Source: Ochromonas danica (Eukaryota > Sar > Chrysophyceae > Chromulinales > Chromulinaceae). Taken from it: DNA of 50,029 bases. Positions within the stretch are counted from its first letter, which is position 1. Each line of letters starts with the position of its first letter. The stretch lies in contig VKHL01000173.1 in the NCBI GenBank assembly GCA_015146655.1, positions 5,963-55,991 on the forward strand, written 5' to 3'. This document shows positions 32,948 to 44,041 of this stretch, piece by piece. The position numbers and the translations under genes are program-made. The notes under the pieces were generated by a model. That model was not told the DNA's origin. It did no database searches and worked only from the letters and a program-made list of their open reading frames with translations.

Positions 32948-33679
32948 TTAGTACATCTCTTGAACAACTTGTATTAAAGACTGTAAGATAGAAAGCTGTA
33001 CAGAGAAATCTATCACTTCAAAAGGTGGAACATGAACGAAGAGACTCTTGGACAAGACTTTCTTCTTCTCTTGCTGACTCACCATCTCACTATAGTTTAG
33101 TGTACTATAGTAGATGTAATTACACAAGAATCGACCAGGATCAGTAGATAGTACTACTCTATCTCTCGCCAAGGGATTACTTGTCTGTAATTTCTCAAAA
33201 ATATCTGTCAGTGCATAATTCGTCTGACAACATTCTTCTAGACTATGAGATGAGAGGATTGACTGTTGATCAGGTTGATAAGATGTTTCATCAGGTACAC
33301 GGAAAGTCATATTATTATAAGCACATTGTTCAAGTTTTATTTTTTCACTTCGACTATCAACACCTAAATGAAGGAAATAATAGATTTCTTCTTCATTTTC
33401 GGTCTGATTCTGTATGATTATCTGCTGTCTCTTACTCTTCCATCTTTCTTCTAACTGAGATATGAAGTTTTGACATGCTTGAACAGAGACTTCTAAGATC
33501 GTGAAGTCAAATTCATCATTATCATTATCATCATCATTGTTATTGTTGTTATATTGTGGTAAAGCTGAGAGATGGTTGACTAAGGTAGTGGTGGGATTAT
33601 CTGTGACACCATGAAATTGACCAAACCCAGTGATCACAAAGTGCTTCTTTTTATTCTTGACAAGACTAGTAGTTGACAT
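32948..33679 (-). CDS. Pyroglutamyl-peptidase I (peptidase family C15)
   Basis: A single exon of 243 residues from ATG, TAA stop. The enzyme removes N-terminal pyroglutamate from peptides in the cytosol. The fold is recognised from the N-terminal VITGFGQFHGVTDNPT (family pattern TGFgPF...NPS), the FLHLGVDSRSEKIKLEQCAYN segment with probable catalytic Glu117, STDPGRFLCNYIYY with probable nucleophile Cys186, and FVHVPP with probable His216. The triad is therefore intact. Length is slightly above the usual 200-220 because of an Asn/Asp run (44-55) and loops around 85-98 and 132-150. It is divergent to the LRR gene, with 294 nt between start codons. Confidence 0.92.
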   Translation of the reverse strand: MSTTSLVKNKKKHFVITGFGQFHGVTDNPTTTLVNHLSALPQYNNNNNDDDNDNDEFDFTILEVSVQACQNFISQLEERWKSKRQQIIIQNQTENEEEIYYFLHLGVDSRSEKIKLEQCAYNNMTFRVPDETSYQPDQQSILSSHSLEECCQTNYALTDIFEKLQTSNPLARDRVVLSTDPGRFLCNYIYYSTLNYSEMVSQQEKKKVLSKSLFVHVPPFEVIDFSVQLSILQSLIQVVQEMY

Positions 33680-33973
33680 AATTAATCAAACAACGAAAGT
33701 GTTGTTGAAGGATTGCTGCTATTGTATTGGTAATTGATTGGGTTTCCGTTTTGTTGCCATTCTGTTCTTGTTGATGTGATACACAGAGGAACCACCATAA
33801 GTGAGAAATTAACAGTTAAAACTTGCAGTTCAGCATAACAAATAACGGCCAGCGGATGAAATCGAATGAGAGCAAATCGAAATTCACTATGAAACAGATA
33901 CTGTAAGATAGTCATTCGGACTGCTATTAAGTTGTTTTAAAGTTTTTATTATTATTGTTTTTATTGAGAAGTG

Positions 33974-35551
33974 ATGAATGTTATCTTGCAATTACCTAGA
34001 GATATTATTCATAGTGTATATTCAGATTGGTTGGAATGGAAGGATTTGTCAAGGTTAGATAGAGCCTGTGTGGAGAAGAATGAACGAGAAGAATGGTTGA
34101 CTTCTTTGACTTCTTTGAAAATATCACGCAAATTTGATAGTGTTTCTAATATTATATTGACGATATTCTATAAGTGGTTGGGGAGTCGTAATGTGTTCTG
34201 TGTGGAAGACTTTCCTGTTAGGTTAGATGTCTTAGAAGATCTTGTGACAGTATTAGACATGGAAGCCTACTGCCCTACTCTTCGATCTATTGTGATAAAG
34301 GCATCTAGTAGTGATGAAAACATCTCTAATAAGATTCACCTCTCTGTCTTCTTGAGTCACTGTCGTAATCTACAGGAAGTGTCAGTGTGGATGAGTAAAT
34401 TGGATAGTGATATGGTCTTTTCAGTGTTAATAGAGAAGTTAAGAGAGAATTCTCTTGTCAATATATCTTTTCATGCTGTCAAAACACATCATGAAGGCAA
34501 TTTGATGATAACAGACTTCATCACAAAGCATGCCTCTAGTTTACGAGTTTTCTGTATTTCCATTGTCGATAACGTAAACATGGATTTCATTGTATCTAAC
34601 CTCATTAAGAATCAGATATGTCTGCGGGAGTTGATTATCCTTTGGGGAGGTAATCCTTCGCAGGTGATGCCTTCTTTGATATCCTATCTATCATCGTCAG
34701 GAGGCTTGCTGGAGGTTCTAGGAGCTTTTAGCTTAAAGAGATCCTTCAATGGAGAGGATCTTGTGGTCTCAGTTGCAATATCTTGTCCAAAGTTGTCTCG
34801 TTTAGTAACTTCGAGATGTGAACAATGCAGTATAGAGTCTCTGCGACGGCTCTATGAACAGTGTCCACATCTCCAGGATGTGTCTATTGGAAATCTTGAT
34901 AAACTTATCGAGACACATGAAAAGAGCAAGTGTGTGTCAATCGAGGTGAAAGGTCACAATGAAGATTGGGCTGTTTGTTTATCTCATGCATTGAGAAGAA
35001 GACAATACAAGAAAGTGACTTTAAGACTGAGAGAAGACTACAACCATCGAGTGAGTAGTCTGAAGTCTATGTTGGAACCTTACCATATTGATCTAGTTGC
35101 TTCCACCACATCAGAGAGTTCCTTGATCTCCCTACTGAAGGATCTTCCCCATTTGAACAGTTTACAATTAGTCCCAGAAGTTAACAATCCATATAGTGAT
35201 GCTACTTTGGCAGCCATCTCAGAACATGTGAATAGTCTCATCGAGTTGACATTTGATAACACGCACTTTACTAATAGCATGTTGAGTGAGTTGGTCAAGA
35301 CATGTCAGTTATTGGAGAGGTTAACCATCGTTGATTGTGGTTTGGAGTGTCTAAAGACAATATCAGAGCTTTCTAATCTAAACATGGTTGACATCACTCT
35401 GCGTGGATTTGTTGCGAGAGAGGTGTTGGAAGGGTTGCTATTAGACGATAAAGTGACATGGCCTTCTACTCTGAAGGAAGGAACTATTAAATCTGTTGGA
35501 TACGGAATCCCCTATAAGTTCTACAATGAGTCTCATCAGTGGGCCAGATGA
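33974..35551 (+). CDS. F-box-like / leucine-rich repeat protein
   Basis: A single exon of 525 residues; the first in-frame ATG is 33974 (a GTG just upstream is not used), TGA stop. The N-terminal segment LPRDIIHSVYSDWLEWKDLSRLDRAC is F-box-like, followed by FYKWLGSRNVF and then about 380 residues of irregular leucine-rich repeats (LQEVSVWMSKLD, LRELIILWGG, LNSLQLVPEV, LERLTIVDCGLECL) and a C-terminal WPSTLKEGTI motif. It is a diverged paralogue of the gene at 48017-49669: the N-terminal motif, FYKWLGSR and the C-terminal W...LKEG/LREG motif are shared. F-box/LRR proteins usually select substrates for SCF ubiquitin ligases; Skp1 binding here is inferred only. Confidence 0.82.
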   Translation: MNVILQLPRDIIHSVYSDWLEWKDLSRLDRACVEKNEREEWLTSLTSLKISRKFDSVSNIILTIFYKWLGSRNVFCVEDFPVRLDVLEDLVTVLDMEAYCPTLRSIVIKASSSDENISNKIHLSVFLSHCRNLQEVSVWMSKLDSDMVFSVLIEKLRENSLVNISFHAVKTHHEGNLMITDFITKHASSLRVFCISIVDNVNMDFIVSNLIKNQICLRELIILWGGNPSQVMPSLISYLSSSGGLLEVLGAFSLKRSFNGEDLVVSVAISCPKLSRLVTSRCEQCSIESLRRLYEQCPHLQDVSIGNLDKLIETHEKSKCVSIEVKGHNEDWAVCLSHALRRRQYKKVTLRLREDYNHRVSSLKSMLEPYHIDLVASTTSESSLISLLKDLPHLNSLQLVPEVNNPYSDATLAAISEHVNSLIELTFDNTHFTNSMLSELVKTCQLLERLTIVDCGLECLKTISELSNLNMVDITLRGFVAREVLEGLLLDDKVTWPSTLKEGTIKSVGYGIPYKFYNESHQWAR

Positions 35552-36131
35552 AGCTTTACTATAGGTGCTCTGTCTACGATGATGATCATCTATTCCACAA
35601 AAAGAGCAAGAAGATAGAACAGAAGCAGAAGCAGTGTAATTTATGATTTTCCCCAGTTTGTCAACAGTTTCATCGGTGTGATGATGGTTTGTCGATCAAC
35701 CTCGTGTGATCGTTGACTCGATAGTCCTTTCAATTTCTCTTTGAGAATAATTCTTTTCCCATGAGAATTGAACAGATAAGTTTTGTTTCTTTAAGTCATT
35801 TTCTAGGAGAACTTGAGAGGAAGTGGGTTGTGACTCTTCTCAAGAACGATCTTCTGTCTTCGTGTCGAAACAATGGGAGCACAGAAGAAAGCACACCACT
35901 ACCAGTGCTACTACATCTACTCTACCATTGAAATCTTTGCAATTGACTAAAGTGGTCTCTGATGCTTGAGTGGTAGTGAGTATAGGATCTCTCTGTCTAG
36001 TTTCTGAAACATGGAATCCATGGAATGGCGTTAACTTAACACAATGAGGGATTAGTGATCAGTTAATATGAAAGAGAGAATAAACCATCCATTAGTCCAA
36101 AGCTAGCAGAAATAACTACAAATATCTAAGG
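35552..36131. other. Intergenic region, LRR gene to ankyrin gene
   Basis: 580 nt with no recognisable gene, RNA or repeat. It contains the 3' end of the LRR gene and presumably the ankyrin gene promoter. Confidence 0.55.
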
Positions 36132-37135
36132 ATGAATTACTCTATTTTAGCTAGAGAGTTAAGTACTTCTCTAAGTTATCATTCTCTAGAAGACATACAA
36201 GATTTCTTTTATCATCGTCTCCCACAAAATATTGACAGCGCACAAGTGATAAATTGGAGAGATTCACAAGAGGTAATTACTCTATATTACTCAAGGAAGA
36301 CTAGGATGTCTCATTCAGTCTATTCCTAGTATCTACAGTGTGCTCTAGTGAAAGCTGCTACTTTGGGTCTAGTACCACATCTTCGTCTTCTCTTACAAGA
36401 AGGGGCAGATATCAACACTGTCAGTATCATCCTATAAACAGTTTGCACTCCTAGTTGACTCTCATCCTACAATGATGTCTCTTTGACCAGGATGGTTATG
36501 TTCCCATATTACTAAGTCATACATCAGATTGCCAGATAATCCAATTACTACTTGACCAATGCTCATTGGATATTAATGCCACTACTCCGGTAAGACTTCT
36601 TCTTCTACTTGCTAATTACGACACTCTCTAGAAAGGTAATAGGTGATTGCTTCCTGTAGATAAGTCATCACTCAGCTCTGATGCTGTCCAAGACAGTGTC
36701 TACCACTCGATTACTTCTAACACAACCAGGTCTCTCAGTAAACGCCCAAAATGCTGTGAGTTGACTGCTGATCTGATCTGATCCAGTAACCGACTAGACA
36801 TGATTGTATAAACACTTTGGTTGTTCATTTATTTATTCTAGGAAGGAAACACTGCTTTAATGGTGTTTTGTGCTATGAGAGATCCGTCATATAATAGTGC
36901 CGCAATCGATGAGATTATTAATCTTCTTCTTTGTCATCCAGGGGTTTCTGCACTTATGATGAATAAGGTTCAAACTACTTGTATTAATATTGGCTGATGG
37001 TCTTACTGTCCTATGATTGCTTATCATCAGAAAGGACTGGATGCTCTCAAAATGAGTCAGCGTCATAGCAATAAAAGAAAATGTTACATGCTTCTAGGTC
37101 ATTTGGCCAGACAATGCGAGCTGAATGTGAATTGA
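36132..37135 (+). CDS. Small ankyrin-repeat protein, six exons
   Basis: Exons 36132-36272, 36339-36419, 36491-36589, 36660-36755, 36842-36967, 37031-37135; total 648 nt, 215 residues, TGA stop. All five introns are 63-86 nt and phase 0. Exons 2-5 each encode about one ankyrin repeat: CALVKAATLGLVPHLRLLLQ-EGADINT, DGYVPILLSHTSDCQIIQLLL...LDINATTP, SALMLSKTVSTTRLLL...LSVNAQNA, and EGNTALMVFCAMRD...IINLLL. Exon 1 is a leader helix (DIQDFFYHRL) and exon 6 caps the array (GLDALKMSQR). No other domain is present, so it is a protein-protein interaction module of unknown partner. It converges on the RNase H-like gene, 143 nt away. Confidence 0.85.
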
Positions 37136-37278
37136 ACCACAAACACATCATCACAGAACGAAAAACAAGATGGAAAGGAATACACCTATCAACAGATATT
37201 GTTGGATTTTTGTTACATCACACTTTCTTTAAACAACGAAATGTTCGATATCTAGCTGCAGCTATGTGATGACAGTCT

Positions 37279-39070
37279 TTATTTACTAGCACTACGGATA
37301 TTTAATAGTGCGAGTAGATGAAGTACATCTTTAGCATTCAACACTTGCACATTCTTATCAAAATCAAATTTGTGTTTCAATTGGAACTGCTGGCGTACAC
37401 TATCTCGTTCTTCTACTACACCCACTTCTCTGCAAAGCTCATCGGCTATGTAGATGGCGCTACTGGATAAATCCCATCTAGTCAAGATAAACAAGCAATC
37501 ATACAATGTTAGAGCTCTTTATCAACACATCATTTGGTATAGGGAGACTGCCTTACTTGTTAGCATCATCTTCCCGCCTCTCAGGATGACCATTGACCCA
37601 TTCGAATGACCATTTCGAATCGTCATTTGATGAAGAACAGATTCTTGTAACAGCTTTCTGTGCCAAGTGTAGCACATCTGATAAACTTGCAACCTCATCA
37701 CTTTGCTTTGATTCGTCACTATCCGACGAACGAAGAAGTTTGCAAAGTGCCTTGGAATCTGTATTTAGCATAACATCCAAACCTTTCTCCTTCTTGAAAG
37801 ATAGTCTTGTTAACAGAAGATTAGTCCACACTAACGATGCAATTCCAGCAAAGATCTCTGCATCGAATGGAGTGTTAACAAGACTTGCCACACCTTCCAC
37901 TCGCAGGCTGAGAGCAAACTTCTCCAAGGGAGCATATTTCCAGTCCAGAGAAGAACGAAGAGATTGGAAGCTCTTATTCTCCTTGCTCAAGCGAGAAGTG
38001 TTTCCTTCTTCATTGCTATCATCATCAACACTAGAATTATCAACATTCTTGTCTGTTTCATCTTCATCAGTATCGAGGATAGCATTATTGGAAGGCAAAA
38101 CTTTGATTGGATAATGAGGAATACAGACAATTCCAGCTTGACTATACAAACATACTCCAGCACGTTTCTCTCCATTCATAGACGATGGGCTGGCAAAGAT
38201 TGCACTTCCATCAGCTGCTATTCTTATCATAGACAATGTTGTTGAGTCCTCTTGTTGTTGGCTCTCAACAAGTTGAGCAATCCAATGATCAACACTCTCA
38301 ATTGACTTAATTACTCTTGAAGAAAATAGCTTAGGATGACTTTTTACAACTTCTAAGATATCAAGAGTATTCTCTTTGGTTAGTTTAAGATGAGAGAGAG
38401 CTTGTAATTCTTGTTGTGGATCGATGACTTCCTGTGGGGCAGGTAATAGGGAAGTTCTCTTCTTATTGACTGCATTACTCTTACGATCTAGAATAGTAAT
38501 ACTATCTTCCCATGGTAGTCGATAACCTAGTTTAAGATGATAAGGTTTGATTTTACGAAATTGTCGTTTTTCCTTTTGAATGTTAAGTAGAATGGGTGAG
38601 ACTCCCATACCATTGCCATGCAGGGAGAGTCTCAGTTGATGATCGAGTTCTTTACGAGCTACTTCACTTTCAATACCACCTTCTTTAACTTGACTCATCA
38701 TATCAGGTGAAGACCAATTACTAGGATTAATAGCAATTTCTTTATAAAAATGCCAAAAATTAGATGAAGTTGAACGACAATAGAGTTCAACAATTTCATC
38801 ATTTACAGAGAGTGTACTACGATCTAAACGATTTTCAAGATCATGTTTAACAAATAAATCTTCTTCTTTCAAAGGTTTCGTTGTTTGTGCTTTTTCACGT
38901 GATATATCATGCATACCACGTACTCTTGCTTTAGTGAAATCATGTTGAATTTTGGCAGTATTGATAAATCTAGTTGATCTAGAACCTTGAATAAAGAATC
39001 TAGGACTTATGAGAAGACATAGGAATAATCCCCAATGAAATAACTTCATTATCATTGTTGTCATTAGCAT
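37279..39070 (-). CDS. RNase H-fold protein with N-terminal signal or targeting sequence
   Basis: Exon 1 37557-39070 and exon 2 37279-37477, intron 37478-37556 (GTAAGG...ACTAG), joined through a split Lys codon; 570 residues from the first real ATG at 39070, TAA stop. The N-terminus MLMTTMIMKLFHWGLFLCLLISPRFF is a signal or organelle-targeting sequence. Residues 30-275 match nothing I recognise. The C-terminal RNase H domain has IRIAADGSA (Asp about 287), FDAEIFAGIASL (Glu about 405), DVMLNTDSKAL (Asp about 438) and, across the splice, WVNGHPERRED...W...IYIADELC with the last Asp, so the acidic set looks complete. Two acidic/Ser-rich insertions interrupt the domain (about 330-370 and 450-460). 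The GHPERR...W...AD ending resembles RNase H of retroelements more than cellular RNase HI. It could act in a plastid, mitochondrion or secretory route. Confidence 0.75.
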
Positions 39071-39454
39071 GTGTATGATGTTCAATCTGATTCAATCTGA
39101 TTGAATGGTCTTGAAGGGCAACAATTACTACTTTGCGTGGGGTTTGGGTGTAGTTAGTGTTGAAGAGAGGTATAAAATGGAGCTTAAAAGTCGTTATTTA
39201 CTGTTAGAAAAGTCGTTGGTCTTGCGTTTGTCCAGCGGAAACTGTCAAACAACAAACCAAAACCAAAACAAGAACGATAACTATTACATCTCAACAGACT
39301 AACAGTCAATACATTTGCTCTTAGGCATAGCCTAATAGTCTAGTATCTATTCTATTGAACAGATAGCAGGGAGATTTCCTTGACTCTTTCTTTCTATTCT
39401 TGTTTCTCATTTATCATCATCAATTAATCAAGTAGTAGTCATCATCCTTTAAGA
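39071..39454. other. Promoter region between divergent RNase H-like and WD40-LysM genes
   Basis: 384 nt with no recognisable gene; a 65-codon frame at 39105-39302 has no domain. It should contain both promoters. Confidence 0.55.
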
Positions 39455-42400
39455 ATGCTATTAGAATATAATACTGATACTGATGAAGGTCAACTTCATG
39501 ATCGTGCTATTGTTTTACGACAACGTGTTGCTGGTCGACAACTCGATGAACTCACAGCAGAAGGTCGTCTTTCTTCTGATACTCTCTTAACACTCAAAAT
39601 GGCCAATCGAGAAATCCGTAAAGATTATTTCCTAGATTCTATGGATATTACATCAGCTACTACAGATAATCAATTAACAATGACACGTGCTGAACAACAT
39701 CTACATGCTATTGGACAAGTTGAAAAATTAGGCAAAGATATTACACGTGCTGCTAGATTATCAAAAGCAAAATTAGATTCTTTAAATGATCTTGAAGGAC
39801 GTATTATTAAGATGAGACAACAATTACAGCATAGTGGATCATCATCATCCTCTGCTTCATCTTCATCATCTGTTATGATGACAGCTGAAGGTGAAGTGAA
39901 TGCTGATTTAAGAAGATTAAATCATATTAAAGGTATTAAAATTGAAAAGAAATTTAAGAATTGTATACATTGTAATCGACGTATTTTATTAGATTTATTG
40001 TCAATTCATGAGAGAAATTGTCCTGTACAATATAATAATAGTAATAGTACTAATACTACTAGTGGTAGTAATAGTGGTAGTGGTAGCGGTAATGCAGAAG
40101 AAGTAGCGAGAAGAAAAGCACTTTTCGATCCTACTGTCAATCAATTAGATCATAATATTATCACTGAATTAGCAACATTCCCACCTCAACCACCACGTAA
40201 TTGTCAAGTAGTTAAGAAAGGTGTAACATTTATTCAATGGAAATGGGATCCACCAATTGTTGATGGTGGTTTAGTAATAACACAATATGAAATAACCTAT
40301 CGTGCACGTATAACTGAATATGATGCTAAGAAAGGTCGTTTTAAACGATGGGAAGAATATGTACCTTCTTTATATACTTCAACATGGATATATCGTAGTA
40401 ATCCTGTAGCACAAAATGGTTTTAAAATGACTTATTTACGTGCTAATACAGAATATACACATTTTCAAATAAGATGTTATAATTTACGTGGATGGTCACC
40501 ATGGGTGAATATGTTAACATCATATGATGATAAGATTACAACAAATGCTGTTGAACCACCAAGTTGTCCATTATTTGTAAATTGTGATAAGATTACATCA
40601 TCTTGTCTTTACTTATCATGGCAACCACCTTATTATGATGGTGGATTACCTATTATTGATTATATTATTAATTATACTATTATACATAAGATAATTACAG
40701 TAACAGAACGTGATGTAAGACAAGAAGAACACCGATCATTTCATATTGTTGGTAAACAAGGAGATGGACAAAATGGATGTACAACAACAGTAGCGGTAAT
40801 ACGTAATCTACCACCTATGACAGAGATTAGTAATGTAACAGTATGTGCTATTAATAGTGGAGAATTAATAGGTGCACCAGGATATTGTCATCAACAACTT
40901 CATCAAACATTAGATTGTTCTAGACATATGAAGTTGTTAAGAGAGTTAGAAAGAACAACAGAATCAACAGAAGAGTATATTGATTCCTCGTTTTTCACGG
41001 TAAGAGGAGTTAACTTAACAGTGTGTGCGCGTTGTGTGCGCTATTATGTTTGAGTGTGTGTGTCTGTGTGTGTCTGTATATGTGTGTTTGTATTTGTGTA
41101 CATGTGTGTGTGCATGTGTGTGTCTATGTATGTCTGTATGTGCGTGTTTGTGTACATGTATGTGCGTGAGTGTATGTGCTTCTGTCTGTGTACATGTGTG
41201 TGTGCCTGTATGTTGTGTTTGTGTGTGTATATTTTACACTAATATATATATATATATCCTATGGTTCTATTTCTACATCACACTTGCTCCCTCTTCTCAC
41301 CATATGATATGTGTTTATATTGTTCTATAGGGTGTTAATCAACGTTTCTTACGTGTTGAACATATGCGACATTTACAAACTGATCTACAAGTCTTTCCTA
41401 TGACAGCAGAGGAAGAAGAAGAACAAAAGGAATGGATGGCTATTAAGCAAGCTAAGGCACAACAGAAAGCATTAGAAGAACAACTTCGACAAGAACAAGC
41501 TCGTCTTGAAGCACAAACACGTGCTGAAGATCAAGAAGAAGATGCTAACCTCAACCCCGTCAACACTACCTCGAACACTACCTCGAACACTATAGGTAAA
41601 AAGGATAGTTTTACATTTACATTTGAACAACGTCGTCATCATTATGAACGTAAGATTGCAACAATTGAACGAACAATAGCTGATTTACAAAAGGAAAGAA
41701 TGTCAATTGATAAACAGCGAATACAACAAACTTTAACAATGAGAAAGAAAGAAGAACGTTTATTAATATTACATTTAGAACAAGAACGATTAAAGAATTA
41801 TCGTTCATCTGTGATTACATCAAATGTCTTAGCTAATGATGCAGATATGCAATATAATACATTAGATTATCGTTATCGTATTGATAAAGAATTAGTCAAT
41901 TGTGTTAATCTTATAGCAGATTTGAAATATCAAGTTATACGACAAGAAAATCGTCGTCAAGAAATTAAAAAAACGATTGAATTATTAGAAGAACAATATA
42001 AAGATCGTATAGCAAAGTTTAAAGATTTTGAAAATCATGTTAATAAGACAATGAGATTTATGTCTCGGCTTAAACGATTTAACGGTCAGAATGGTAACAG
42101 TGGTAGTGGGTATGAGTATGAGGATGAAGAAGAGAAGAGAAAGTTACTCTTTGTATACTATCATAAACTAGTTCAACATCAAATAGAACGTAAACGATGT
42201 AGAAGAAAGATATTACAATTATTTACACAATCTATGAAAAGATTAATACAAAGTGCATTTGCTAAATGGTTAACAGGTAGATATGCTATAGATGAATTAG
42301 ATAAAGAAGGATTAGAAACATTAGGTGATGTTTTATTACAACAATCCAAAACAAAACGATTAGAATTACAAGATGAATTAAGACAAGCGATAGCAATAAC

Positions 42401-44002
42401 AACAGGTTTATATCAAAAATTAAATAAAATTGAATTATCAAAAGAAAAACAAAATCAATTAATATCATCAAGTTATTATAAACAAATGACACAAGAAGGT
42501 GGTATAGATCCATTAACACTTTTTCGACGTGGATTAACTTTACTCTATGAAGGTGATGGATTAGCAAAATTACATAAATATGAATTAGCAAGATCATGTT
42601 ATGAAGGACAAATTATACTATTACGTGCAAATCAACCATTAGATATTAAACTATTAGCTATCTGTCATGGTAGATTAGGTAAAATGTTTTTATCATTACA
42701 AGAAGGTAATCATGCATTAATTGAATTTGATCGTCAATTATCATTAGCACATGAAATATCAGATAAATGTGAAGAATCTGATGCATTTTATGGTTTAGGA
42801 TGTGGTTATTTATCAATCTATGATTATGAAAATGCTATACGTTATTTAACAATAGCACAAGCATCTTATTTATCATTAGGACGTAATCAACGTTATCTTG
42901 AAGTATTATATTCATTACGAACATGTTATGAAAAATGTAATCGTCAAGATAAAATTAATGTTTATAATGAAAAGATACAAGAAGCACAAGATCATATAGA
43001 ACAACGTGTGAAGAGTATACATAATCGATTAGATTCAATGAGATTAAGATTAGCTTATAATGCAGCAGAAATTGAATTAATAGTAAATATTGAAAGAATG
43101 ACTTATCGTGCATATAGTCTACGACAAGAGATTAATCGATTAAATACAGAATTAATTGATTTAGAAGAAAAACATGAACAACAAGATGAAAGAGTGAAAA
43201 AAGTGGAAAATTTAATATCCGCTATTAAATTAGAATTAGAAGCTGCGATAGCATCAGATGAAATAGAAATGTTATCCGCTTTAGTACATGATCAACCACA
43301 AGTGATTGAAATTGAAGAATTAAAAACAAGATTAAAACAACGTGGTCAACAAGAATATAATCATTTAATACTTGAACAACAAACATTACAACGTTTAAGT
43401 ATACAAATTAAAAATCATGAAATGGAAATTAAAGAAATGGATGAATTATTAAATTTAGAAAATGGTGAATTAATGAAATATACGAAATTAGGTAAACCTT
43501 TCCGTCATATTGCATTATGTTCAGCTAATGCAGCAGGGAATGAAGTAACAGGTACAGCAACAGGTGGATATGAAGAATTTATTGCTAGTGAAGGATATAA
43601 TTTACATTTTATTGATTATCATCATGGTGGATTAAATCATATTATTTTAGGTGGTGATCGTAAACATTCAATAGGACATACAAATTATATTACAGCATTA
43701 TTACATGATGGTAAATATATCTATAGTGGTAGTATAGATGAAACAATTATCTGTTGGGAAAGTAATACCTATCAACAATATTTAATAATGATAGGACATG
43801 AAGGTAGAATTACAGCATTAGCAGCAGAAAGTAATTTCTTAATTAGTGCAGCAGCTGATGTTACAATGAGATTATGGAATAAGTTTACAGGAGAATGTTT
43901 GAAAGTATTATTTGGTCATAGTAAAACAGTCTTATGTCTTGAAATTGGTAGTAGTTGGTTAGTTACAGGATCAGCTGATTGTGAGGTACGAGTTTGGAAA
44001 AT

Positions 44003-44041
<39 letters not shown>

